DNA of 64,000 nucleotides from an uncultured Niabella sp. (GTDB lineage: Bacteria; Bacteroidota; Bacteroidia; Chitinophagales; Chitinophagaceae), in contig CAKSQK010000001.1 in assembly GCA_934486785.1 (NCBI GenBank), positions 496,001 through 560,000 of the forward strand. Reading direction: 5' to 3'. Both the position numbers and the translations under genes were made by a program. This document shows, in pieces, positions 17,809 to 25,333 of this stretch. Position 1 is the first letter of the stretch. Each line of letters begins with the position of its first letter. The notes below the pieces were generated by a model. It was not told the origin of the DNA. It was given only the letters and a program-made list of their open reading frames with translations, and ran no database searches.

Positions 17809-18055
17809 GGCAATAACCTATGCCTGGTAAAATAACACTGGGCAACACCTATATTGGTTAACCCGTCTTAACATTCTTATCACATTTCGCCTGTAACATT
17901 TTTAACTGCTGACCGATTTAAGAAATATAAATATATCAATAACAATAAAACCGTCATTCACCGATGCTTATAAAAAGGTTGCATAGCTGCTTGTTCTTTC
18001 GCCCCGAAGATAGTGCCGTTTACCGCTTTTTGCACTACTGTTCACCAAAAAGCTG

Positions 18056-18087
18056 TTGACCCGAGGCGCCTACGCACGCTACTTTTG
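18056..18087 (+). promoter_or_regulatory. -33/-7 promoter of the PepSY-like protein gene
   Basis: TTG (18056-18058, in GTTGAC), 21-bp spacer, TACTTTTG (18080-18087). The leader is about 45 nt. This promoter and the one at 17801-17808 are the only signals seen in the divergent gap 17814-18132. Confidence 0.55.
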
Positions 18088-18132
18088 TATCAGAAACAAA
18101 ACAAAAAAATAATAACTCTTAAAATTTAAAAA

Positions 18133-18579
18133 ATGAAAAACTTAATCCTCTTAGCTGCACTGTTCCTTAGTATAAATGCATTTGCAGCAGACAACAACCC
18201 AACCGTAAGTGATAAGGTTTTAAAAACCTTTAATCAACTGTTTGCCGATGCACAAGATGTGCGCTGGTCGAGCATTGGAAAGTACACAGAAGCTTCTTTT
18301 AAAAACGGAGATGTAAAAACCAGGGCTTTTCTTGACCAAAAAGGATCGCTTGTAAAAACCATACGTTATTATAACGAAGAAGGATTGCCGTTTGATGTTC
18401 TGTACAAAGTAAAAAAGGCCTATGCCCGCCATGACATTTGGGGTGTAGTTGAAGTTTCTGACTGCAAAGCTACTTCTTACCGTATTACTTTAAAAGATCA
18501 CAAAAACTGGTACCATGTAGATGTGGATGCCCAGGGAGATATAATGCTCTACAAAAAATATAAAAGGGCAGACGCTTAA
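18133..18579 (+). CDS. secreted PepSY-like protein
   Basis: 148 residues with a clean signal peptide (MKNLILLAALFLSINAFAA). The mature part has the small alpha/beta repeat pattern seen in BLIP-like/PepSY-like periplasmic proteins: a helix with NQLFADAQDVRWSSIGKYTEASFKNGD followed by strands, then a second unit ending YHVDVDAQGDIMLYKKY. Such proteins are abundant in Chitinophagaceae and lack a proven role. It has its own promoter and terminator, so it is monocistronic. Confidence 0.7.
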   Translation: MKNLILLAALFLSINAFAADNNPTVSDKVLKTFNQLFADAQDVRWSSIGKYTEASFKNGDVKTRAFLDQKGSLVKTIRYYNEEGLPFDVLYKVKKAYARHDIWGVVEVSDCKATSYRITLKDHKNWYHVDVDAQGDIMLYKKYKRADA

Positions 18580-18608
18580 ATTGTAAATTTTCTCATGTAA
18601 TAATTCGG

Positions 18609-18638
18609 AGGGAGCAGTCTTGTTCTCTCCCTTTTTTT
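18609..18638 (+). terminator. intrinsic terminator
   Basis: AGGGAG (18609-18614) pairs with CTCCCT (18627-18632) across a 12-nt loop and a run of T follows. It lies 29 bp after the PepSY-like gene. Confidence 0.7.
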
Positions 18639-18639
18639 A

Positions 18640-18677
18640 TTCGTATGAGCAACATAGAAAAATCTTGCTCATACGAA
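18640..18677. repeat. 13-bp perfect inverted repeat between convergent genes
   Basis: TTCGTATGAGCAA (18640-18652) and TTGCTCATACGAA (18665-18677) enclose a 12-nt loop. It lies between the terminator of the plus-strand gene and the stop of the minus-strand RCC1 gene. It may end the RCC1 transcript, but no T run follows on that strand. Confidence 0.7.
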
Positions 18678-18685
18678 GTATTCTT

Positions 18686-20242
18686 TTAATAGGTTACAGT
18701 TATTACCGGGCTGGTTTTGAAAGAACCATCCTTATCTACCTGTTTTATCTGTACGAAAATATATTTTGTGTTTACCACGACCGATTTGCTGTTTTTTTGG
18801 CAACTAATAAAAGCAATAAGTAAGAACGTGGTTATAAACAATAGCTTATTTCTTTTTCTGTTTGAATAACAAAACAAAAACGTTAGGGGTAAAAGAGAGA
18901 TGGCCAGATAAGATGCGGATGTAAGGTCTAATTCAAAATTATAATTTAACGGAGAGTTGCTTATACCGCCAGCTGCTTTTGATGTTACCGTACCGACTTT
19001 ATAAAAAGTTCTACCATTTTTGGAAACTTCAATTTCAAAATGGCTGTTGTTTGATTCATTAAGGGTTTCCCAATCAACCTGTAGCTTATTATTGTTTATA
19101 AATGCATGAATCACACCAAAACTCACAGGCATGGCGCTGTTGCAATCAACCAAAGCAAATGTATTGGAGTTGGTGGTGTTACCTACCCCAAGCTGCCCCC
19201 TATCATTTAAACCGGCTGCCCATAGGGAGCCGTCATTTTTTAATGCAAAAGTATGGTACGGACCTGCTGAAACTGACTTCCAGTTTGTAGCTGTACCTAT
19301 GCGGGTAGGCACAAGCTTATTCACGTTGCTGCCATCGGCAAGTTGCCCGTACGAATTACTGCCCCAACCCCATAAACTCCCATCTGTTTTAATGGCAAAG
19401 CTGGCAGCTCCACCGGCAGAAATATAGAGCCAGTCATTATCTGTTCCAATTTGTTTTGGCAAACCGGCATATGAGCCGCCACTTGTTCCATCGCCCAACT
19501 GGCCTGTTAGGTTATTTCCCCAGGCCCAAAGGGTGCCGTTGTTCTTTAAAGCAAGCGTATGTTCAGAACCATGCGAGACCATTTTCCAATCATTGTCTGT
19601 TCCTATTTGTATAGGCGAGACCGCTGGTGCCCCAAAATAATAACCATTGCCCCATTGCCACATGGTGCCATCAGTTTTTAAAGCAACGCCACTATAAGTT
19701 CCAACCGAAACAGCTTTCCAATTAGTGTCGCTATTGACAAGTGTGGGCGTATTATAATATACCGCACCCTGAATACCCACAGCATTATACCCATTATACC
19801 CCCAGGCCCACAGCGTACCATCGGTTTTTATAGCATGTGAAGAACCTTGACCTGCCGCTATGGTATCCCAATCAGTTTGAGTACCTATTCGGATAGGTTG
19901 TGTCTGATTATTGGTGGTTCCATCGCCCAAGGCTCCCCAGCCATTATAACCCCAGGCCCACAGCTCCCCATTGTTTTTTAATGCCAAGGTGTGGTTTCCA
20001 TTCACCGCTATCGCTTTCCAGTCTGTAGAAGTACTTATACTGACAGGTGAAGGCTTTTCTGTTGTTGTATTGTCTCCTACTTCACCATTATTATTTTCGC
20101 CCCAGGCATATAAGGTGCCGTCAGTTTTAATGGCTATGGAATGATTAGCGGAGCTTCCGGTGTAAATGTTCTGCCAGCATTGTGCATGAAGCTTAGTGGC
20201 GCAAATAATAAAAAGTACCGTGGTTGTGAAAATTTTAATCAT
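18686..20242 (-). CDS. secreted RCC1-repeat protein with unusual C-terminal membrane module
   Basis: 518 residues. A signal peptide (MIKIFTTTVLFIICATKLHA) is followed by seven RCC1-type blade repeats (about residues 25-365), each with the pattern ALKxDGTLWAWGxNxxGQLGDGT, giving a beta-propeller. Residues 371-445 begin a fibronectin-like domain (MPVSFGVIHAF...VDWETLNESNNSHFEIEVSKNG) that commonly precedes the C-terminus in Bacteroidota surface proteins. At residue 446 the domain is interrupted by a membrane segment, RKRNK, a second hydrophobic segment ending LIAFISC481, and then the expected last strand IKQVDKDGSFKTSPV. Function is unknown; a cell-surface role is inferred. Confidence 0.85.
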   Translation of the reverse strand: MIKIFTTTVLFIICATKLHAQCWQNIYTGSSANHSIAIKTDGTLYAWGENNNGEVGDNTTTEKPSPVSISTSTDWKAIAVNGNHTLALKNNGELWAWGYNGWGALGDGTTNNQTQPIRIGTQTDWDTIAAGQGSSHAIKTDGTLWAWGYNGYNAVGIQGAVYYNTPTLVNSDTNWKAVSVGTYSGVALKTDGTMWQWGNGYYFGAPAVSPIQIGTDNDWKMVSHGSEHTLALKNNGTLWAWGNNLTGQLGDGTSGGSYAGLPKQIGTDNDWLYISAGGAASFAIKTDGSLWGWGSNSYGQLADGSNVNKLVPTRIGTATNWKSVSAGPYHTFALKNDGSLWAAGLNDRGQLGVGNTTNSNTFALVDCNSAMPVSFGVIHAFINNNKLQVDWETLNESNNSHFEIEVSKNGRTFYKVGTVTSKAAGGISNSPLNYNFELDLTSASYLAISLLPLTFLFCYSNRKRNKLLFITTFLLIAFISCQKNSKSVVVNTKYIFVQIKQVDKDGSFKTSPVITVTY

Positions 20243-20267
20243 TATAGAGGTTTGCTTTTATAAATAG

Positions 20268-20275
20268 CAAATTTA
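20268..20275 (-). promoter_or_regulatory. -7 promoter box of the RCC1-repeat gene
   Basis: Minus strand TAAATTTG, full TAnnTTTG match, 25 nt before ATG 20242. Confidence 0.45.
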
Positions 20276-20296
20276 TTCGGTAGAATAGCTTCTTTT

Positions 20297-20316
20297 AATA
20301 CCCTCCTGAGGGTATT
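20297..20316. promoter_or_regulatory. palindrome, possible operator
   Basis: AATACCCT - CCTG - AGGGTATT, a perfect 8-bp inverted repeat with a 4-nt centre. It falls about 22 bp upstream of the RCC1 -7 box, where the -33 region should be, in a divergent intergenic region. Either an operator or a hairpin; no T run follows. Confidence 0.4.
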
Positions 20317-20413
20317 TTCACTTTCTCATTTGGCTAATTGTTACAAATTGGCCTCAATATGTTATTTAAATTTTCAAATATTTGGCAGTTTTTCTTCGAT
20401 CGTATTTTTACCC

Positions 20414-20421
20414 TACTTTCG
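20414..20421 (+). promoter_or_regulatory. -7-like box of the ABC ATPase gene
   Basis: TACTTTCG (one mismatch to TAnnTTTG) ends 5 nt before ATG 20427. Confidence 0.35.
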
Positions 20422-20426
20422 TACCA

Positions 20427-21170
20427 ATGGCGTTAGCAGTACAAATACAGGAATTGAATTTTGCATATAAAAATCAACCTCCGCTTATTAAAGATTTACA
20501 TTTAGAGGTGAAGCAGGGCGAACGCTTTGGTATATTTGGGCCTAACGGGGCGGGCAAAACCACGCTTATGAGCCTCATGACCGGTTTGCTGCATTATGAA
20601 CGCGGGTCTTTGAAAATTTTAGGCAAAGAAGTAAATGCAGGTAAGGATGAAATGAATGCAATGACCGGGCTGGTGCCGCAGGATTTTTCTTTTTACGAAG
20701 AACTAACCCCGGTAGAAAATATGGAATATTTTGGCGCCTGGTATGGTCTTAATAAACAACAGATCAAACAAAAAACAACCGAACTGCTGGCCATTATGGG
20801 CCTGACCGATGTACAGCACAAACCGGTAAAACATTTTTCGGGCGGTATGAAACGCAGGGTAAACCTTGCCATTGGTGTAATGAACAATCCCAAAGTTTTA
20901 TTTTTAGATGAGCCCACGGTGGGCGTTGACGTACATTCGCGCAATGCCATCATTACTTTTTTAAAAAAGATCAATGAAGAAAACGGTACTACGCTTGTTT
21001 ACACATCGCACCAATTAAAAGAAGCAGAAGACCTTTGCCAGGCTGTGGCTTTGATAGACCAGGGGCAGATCATTGCGGAAGACAGTTTACAAAATCTTTT
21101 AATAAAACATCAGCATGACGGCCTTGAGGGTTTATTTTTAGAACTCACCGGCCGTGATTATAGGGATTAG
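20427..21170 (+). CDS. ABC transporter ATP-binding protein
   Basis: 247 residues from ATG 20427. Walker A is GPNGAGKTT (about residues 40-48), the Q-loop is in LVPQDFSFYEELT, the signature is FSGGMKRR and Walker B is VLFLDEPTVGVD, with the H-loop in YTSHQLKEAEDL. It belongs to the ABC-2 export group (CcmA/NatA-like), which moves lipids, polysaccharides, drugs or ions. No permease gene is adjacent, so its membrane partner must be encoded elsewhere. An in-frame ATG further upstream (20382) is unlikely, because the -7-like box lies after it. Confidence 0.9.
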   Translation: MALAVQIQELNFAYKNQPPLIKDLHLEVKQGERFGIFGPNGAGKTTLMSLMTGLLHYERGSLKILGKEVNAGKDEMNAMTGLVPQDFSFYEELTPVENMEYFGAWYGLNKQQIKQKTTELLAIMGLTDVQHKPVKHFSGGMKRRVNLAIGVMNNPKVLFLDEPTVGVDVHSRNAIITFLKKINEENGTTLVYTSHQLKEAEDLCQAVALIDQGQIIAEDSLQNLLIKHQHDGLEGLFLELTGRDYRD

Positions 21171-21289
21171 TTGATACAACTGCGTACTGCCTTCGTTTTT
21201 ATAATGGTTTTTGGCAGTATAATGCTTTTTGGCACAATTATTTGTGTATTTTGTGAAACCAATATTTTTAAAACCTTAAAATATAAACC

Positions 21290-21517
21290 ATGAATAAGTT
21301 AATTACAGGTTTCGCGTTAGGCTTAATAGTTGGTATTTTATATGCGCCGGATAGCGGAAATACAACTCGCAGAAGAATTGCCGATAAGGGCAACGATCTT
21401 AAAAACCAATTTGCTGATTTTATTGACAGCCTTGCAAGCAAGTTTGAAGATCAGGCTGATGAAGTGGAAGAATATGTACAATCAAAAACTGAAGAAGTGA
21501 GACCCGAAGTTCTTTAG
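21290..21517 (+). CDS. YtxH domain-containing protein
   Basis: 75 residues: an N-terminal hydrophobic helix (LITGFALGLIVGILYAP) with the family pattern G-x-x-x-G-x-L-Y-A-P-x-x-G-x-x-x-R, then an amphipathic helix ending in an acidic coil (DQADEVEEYVQSKTEEV). YtxH proteins are small membrane-anchored, often stress-induced proteins with no known reaction. A strong terminator follows. A second YtxH-like gene lies at 37556-37915. Confidence 0.85.
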   Translation: MNKLITGFALGLIVGILYAPDSGNTTRRRIADKGNDLKNQFADFIDSLASKFEDQADEVEEYVQSKTEEVRPEVL

Positions 21518-21538
21518 GTTTTAATCCATATATCTGGT

Positions 21539-21565
21539 AAAAACCACGTCTTGCGACGTGGTTTT
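21539..21565 (+). terminator. intrinsic terminator
   Basis: A stem of at least 10 bp, AAACCACGTC / GACGTGGTTT, with TTGC loop and trailing T, 22 bp after the YtxH gene. Confidence 0.85.
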
Positions 21566-21597
21566 GCTTTTATAAATACTGGTTAATTGCTGATGCT

Positions 21598-24102
21598 TTA
21601 CTCACGCACTAAAAACAATGCGTTGGCAAACATCAGTTTGCCGTTTTCCCAAAAATTTCTAAACAGAATATTATCCGTAAAATATACCACGGAGCCGCGG
21701 CCCATACTTTGTACACCAAAAACCAGCGCATCCTGCAAGCGGGGTTTTAACTTATAGCCCACAAAGCCTGATAGCTGGCTTTCTTTTTTAATCACGCCCG
21801 CGTTCCAGCCGCCTTCTTTAATAAACTCGTAAAGGGTTGTGTCCATTTTTAAAGAATAATAATGCCGTGGGTAACCAAACATTAAAGGGTGCGTATTGTC
21901 CAGGTCTACTTTCAAAACAGAGCCGGGCGTGTATTCCTGCAACTGGTTGCGCTCCCTGTCTTCATATACTTTTAAGGTGCTATACGGGTCATTGTTTTCA
22001 GCCGCGTCTGTTTTATCATCAGGTTTCAATTTTACATTGCTCCACTTTTGTTTTGATAAAAATGCGGCACCGTTTTCAAAAGCAATTATTTTTCCACCTG
22101 AGCGTACCCATGTTGCCAGTTTTTCGGTATAGGCTTCGCCAAAAGAATAATAGCCATCAGGTATAATCAGTACATCTATGTTATGCAGGCTTAGGTTTTC
22201 AATTTGTTCTGCATCCACAAGCGTTACCGGGTAATTCAGCTCCTGGTCCATAAAATGCCAGATGTCGCCCACTGAAAGTGATGAAGTTCTGCGACCGGTA
22301 AGCAAAACAACTTTTGGCGCTTTCATTAAATACACGCGTGAGCTGCCAAAATCAAATCCCCTGTCAACCATGCCGGTGCTTACAGGCACTATTTCCACGT
22401 TTCGCTCGTTGGCAACATCGTTTAAAATTTGTAATAGATCTGGCCTGTTGCTGGCGCTTTTTAAAATAATGGCAGAACCCGCAGGAAAAACCTGTGCGCC
22501 TACATGAAAAGGCGCTTCCGCGTAGCGTACTTTAATTCCCTGCTTTAAAAGTTGCGCTACCGCGCCTGCTGATTGTACGCCCTGCCACCTGATGATGTAC
22601 CCATACGCATCTGCAAGCTGGTTGCGTACCGGTGGCGTGCTGAATCCCGCATTAGTAATATTAATTTTTTTTGTGCTGGCATAGGCTTGCACGCCATAAG
22701 CGTAAGGTAACGCCCATGATGTAATGTCGTACGTAACAGAGTCGGCAAGTTTTGGGTTGGGGTCAAACAATACGCGTACCAGCGCACTTTTAGGCTGTGT
22801 GCCACTCACCACCACATCCTGTGGAGAAATGTTGTAAGAAGCATTTTTGCCTGTATGGTAATCAAAGCCGGAACCGCTGCCGGCGCCGCGGCCGTATTCT
22901 ATCTGGTTGTTTTTAAAAAACTGGAGCAATGCATTGATGCGCTCCCTGTCTTCCGGTGTATATTTTATAATGTAGGATCTGTATGGCCCGGAATGATCAG
23001 TGGCAAAATATTTTTGAAATTCGCTCACCAGTTTGGCTGCATGTTGTGATGCTGTTTCAATAGTGCTTAAAGAAGTGGTATAATGGTGTTCGGCGCGGTC
23101 TTCAAGCGTTAAGGTATCTCCATCCGCAGTAATAATGCCCAGGCCTGCGCCAATGCCCGCCTGTTCGTAAGTCATGCCGATACTGCCATTGTAAGTGGGA
23201 TATGTATCTCCGTAAGAGGGGTACAGCAGGTCAAACCATTCGCCGGTAAAATACAGCCAGCCTTTCTGGTCGAAATATTTAGCATGGTTGCGCCCAATGG
23301 TTTTTTGAAATTCGCGCTGCCAGGGAGTGATGGCTTCGTGGTAAGGTTCCGCCGCAGGCGCAAAATAGTAGGGGCTGTTGTAACCCTGCTCATGAAAATC
23401 AACGTGTATTTGTGGCAGCCACTGGTTGTATTGTTTGATGCGCTGCCGGCTTTCCAACTGGGTTTGCCATGCCCAGTCCCGGTTTAAATCAAAATAATAA
23501 TGATTGCTTCTGCCGCCGGGCCAGGGTTCTGCATGTTCGCGAGCATAGGGTGTGGCATCGTAGTTTTTCCCCACCACAGATGTGTACCAGTTGATGTACC
23601 GTTCTCTGCCGTCAGGGTTCAGGCAGGGATCAATAATAACTACAGTGTTTTGCAGCCACTGTGTGGTTTGAGGATTGGAAGGGCTGGCCAACGCGTAAAG
23701 CGTTAACAATGCTGCTTCTGTTGATGAGGTTTCATTGCCATGCACATTGTAGCTAAGCCAAACAATGGCCGGAGCTGACGGGTTTGGCAAACCACTATCA
23801 CCACTTTGTTTGGTAAGCCGCAAATTGTTCTGCCTTATATTTTCTAAATTACTGATATGCGATGCACTGGAGATAAAAACAAGATACAGCGGCCTGCCCT
23901 CAATGGTGTGGCCATACTGCTGCAACTTTACCTTTTGCGGCGCCTGTTGGGCCACATGATTTAAATATGTCACCACATCATGATGGCGGGTATGCGTGGT
24001 ACCGATTTTATAGCCTAAAAATTGTTCGGGAGATTGCAGTTGTGCAACCGCATCAATTACTAAAAGAAAAAATATAGCAGAAAGAAAAAACAGCTTTTTC
24101 AA
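21598..24102 (-). CDS. M14-family zinc carboxypeptidase, secreted
   Basis: 834 residues with a signal peptide (MKKLFFLSAIFFLLVIDAVA). The zinc motif H-x-x-E is H121-G-N-E124 in WLSYNVHGNETSSTEA, the third ligand is in QIHVDFHEQGYNSPYYF, and DPCLNPDGRERYINW is the usual substrate-binding stretch. A long C-terminal part (about 570-834) resembles a glutamine-amidotransferase-like fold (VDVLIIPDGYYSFGEAYTEKLATWVRSGGKIIAFE). This two-domain layout is typical of large Bacteroidota M14 proteins, which degrade peptides outside the inner membrane. A terminator for the upstream minus-strand gene separates the two peptidase genes. Confidence 0.92.
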   Translation of the reverse strand: MKKLFFLSAIFFLLVIDAVAQLQSPEQFLGYKIGTTHTRHHDVVTYLNHVAQQAPQKVKLQQYGHTIEGRPLYLVFISSASHISNLENIRQNNLRLTKQSGDSGLPNPSAPAIVWLSYNVHGNETSSTEAALLTLYALASPSNPQTTQWLQNTVVIIDPCLNPDGRERYINWYTSVVGKNYDATPYAREHAEPWPGGRSNHYYFDLNRDWAWQTQLESRQRIKQYNQWLPQIHVDFHEQGYNSPYYFAPAAEPYHEAITPWQREFQKTIGRNHAKYFDQKGWLYFTGEWFDLLYPSYGDTYPTYNGSIGMTYEQAGIGAGLGIITADGDTLTLEDRAEHHYTTSLSTIETASQHAAKLVSEFQKYFATDHSGPYRSYIIKYTPEDRERINALLQFFKNNQIEYGRGAGSGSGFDYHTGKNASYNISPQDVVVSGTQPKSALVRVLFDPNPKLADSVTYDITSWALPYAYGVQAYASTKKINITNAGFSTPPVRNQLADAYGYIIRWQGVQSAGAVAQLLKQGIKVRYAEAPFHVGAQVFPAGSAIILKSASNRPDLLQILNDVANERNVEIVPVSTGMVDRGFDFGSSRVYLMKAPKVVLLTGRRTSSLSVGDIWHFMDQELNYPVTLVDAEQIENLSLHNIDVLIIPDGYYSFGEAYTEKLATWVRSGGKIIAFENGAAFLSKQKWSNVKLKPDDKTDAAENNDPYSTLKVYEDRERNQLQEYTPGSVLKVDLDNTHPLMFGYPRHYYSLKMDTTLYEFIKEGGWNAGVIKKESQLSGFVGYKLKPRLQDALVFGVQSMGRGSVVYFTDNILFRNFWENGKLMFANALFLVRE

Positions 24103-24158
24103 ATTCAGGGTTTTTGTAAAAACTAAAGTAGTGTTTTTCAGAATGGTGTAGAAATAAA

Positions 24159-24188
24159 AATTCCGGGGTTTGTGCCCCGGAATTTTTT
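24159..24188 (-). terminator. intrinsic terminator (probably bidirectional)
   Basis: AATTCCGGGG (24159-24168) pairs with CCCCGGAATT (24175-24184) around a 6-nt loop, with T-rich flanks on both strands. It ends the minus-strand zinc metallopeptidase transcript, 20 bp past its stop. Confidence 0.8.
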
Positions 24189-24208
24189 TATGAAAGATAT
24201 CTTAGTTA

Positions 24209-24901
24209 TTAATCCCTTCTGCCCATAAAAATGGCAATGTATTGTAATAAAGTAGCCAAAGCCGCAAGCGCTGCTACCACGTAAGTAGTGGCCGCCCATT
24301 TTAAGGCATCTTTAGCGCCGGGGTACTCTCGTGAATTGGTGACGTTGGTACGTTGTAACCAGGCCAAAGCTCTTTTACTCGCGTCAAACTCTACCGGTAA
24401 TGTAATTAATGAAAAAGCTACCGTTACTGCCAACAGGATGATACCTATTAATAGCAGCGTGCTGTTGCCTGATAAAAACATTACAAACCCGATCATTAGC
24501 ACCCAGTTTACGATGGTAGAACTGAACTGAACCACCGGCACCAGCCTGCTTCTAAGTTGCAGGGGGCCATAACCCGTTGCGTGTTGCACCGCGTGGCCGC
24601 ACTCGTGCGCGGCAACAGCTGCTGCAGCTACCGAACGGCCTTCATATACTTCGGGGCTTAGATTTACAGTTCTTTTAGTAGGATCGTAATGATCTGTAAG
24701 AAAACCCGGGGTTGAAATAACCTGTACGTTTCCAACACCGTTTTCACGAAGCATTTTTTCAGCTATCTCCTTGCCGCTCATGCCGTTAGACAGGCCAACT
24801 TTTTTATATTTATTAAATTTCGCTTTAAGGATCATGGAAACGACCATACTAATTCCCATGAAAACAAAAGAAAGAATAATTACTTCAGGAGGCATTATCA
24901 T
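24209..24901 (-). CDS. zinc metallopeptidase, YugP family
   Basis: 230 residues with an N-terminal membrane segment (VIILSFVFMGISMVVSMIL), the zinc motif H99-E100-C-G-H103 in VAAHECGHAVQHATGY, and two further membrane segments (about 133-165 and 205-225). This matches the neutral zinc metallopeptidase family PF04298 (Bacillus YugP), whose substrates are unknown. The catalytic site should face one side of the inner membrane. It is followed by its own terminator. Confidence 0.9.
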   Translation of the reverse strand: MIMPPEVIILSFVFMGISMVVSMILKAKFNKYKKVGLSNGMSGKEIAEKMLRENGVGNVQVISTPGFLTDHYDPTKRTVNLSPEVYEGRSVAAAAVAAHECGHAVQHATGYGPLQLRSRLVPVVQFSSTIVNWVLMIGFVMFLSGNSTLLLIGIILLAVTVAFSLITLPVEFDASKRALAWLQRTNVTNSREYPGAKDALKWAATTYVVAALAALATLLQYIAIFMGRRD

Positions 24902-25126
24902 GTTTAATTGTGTTTATTATAAAAAAAGACATTCTATTACCAAAATATACATCAAATCTAAAACCATTCCCAAAATAAGGAGATTTAACGACTTTTTGTC
25001 ATGTAGAAAACTTTTTAAATGTTTTAAATTAGTTTTTATACATCCTATTTGATTGATTTTTATACAATTGTAAGTACACCTTTCAAAATTTTATAATTTC
25101 TTAACCAATGGATTGTACAATTTCAT

Positions 25127-25157
25127 TTTGGTGATTTAAGCCAGATTTGTATCTTAG
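25127..25157 (+). promoter_or_regulatory. -33/-7 promoter of a candidate small RNA
   Basis: TTTG (25127-25130), 19-bp spacer, TATCTTAG (25150-25157, one mismatch). No coding sequence follows before a strong hairpin. The rest of the gap 24902-25333 is AT-rich and shows nothing else except the radA promoter. Confidence 0.4.
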
Positions 25158-25162
25158 TACCA

Positions 25163-25220
25163 GAATTTAATGGGTTAGTAAGTAAAAGGTCAGTCGCAAG
25201 ATTGGCCTTTTTACTTTTAT
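25163..25220 (+). ncRNA. candidate small RNA ending in a GCAA-loop hairpin
   Basis: A predicted start near 25163 would give a transcript of about 55 nt. Its 3' part folds into a 16-bp stem (25180-25195 with 25200-25216, one bulged T at 25212, a few G-T pairs) closed by a GCAA tetraloop, and ends TTTTAT. It could be a stand-alone small RNA or a 5' element of radA, whose own promoter lies about 100 bp further on. Expression is not shown; the call rests on promoter plus structure. Confidence 0.35.
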
Positions 25221-25321
25221 AGAATTGCATATTGCACATTCCATACTTTGCTTATTACAAATTGTTTTTGTCGCTATAAAATTTTTGATGCACGGCATCG
25301 CTTTGCATTTTGTATTCTGCC

Positions 25322-25329
25322 TATCTTTA
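25322..25329 (+). promoter_or_regulatory. -7 promoter box of radA
   Basis: TATCTTTA (one mismatch to TAnnTTTG), ending 4 nt before ATG 25334. Confidence 0.4.
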
Positions 25330-25333
25330 TTCA

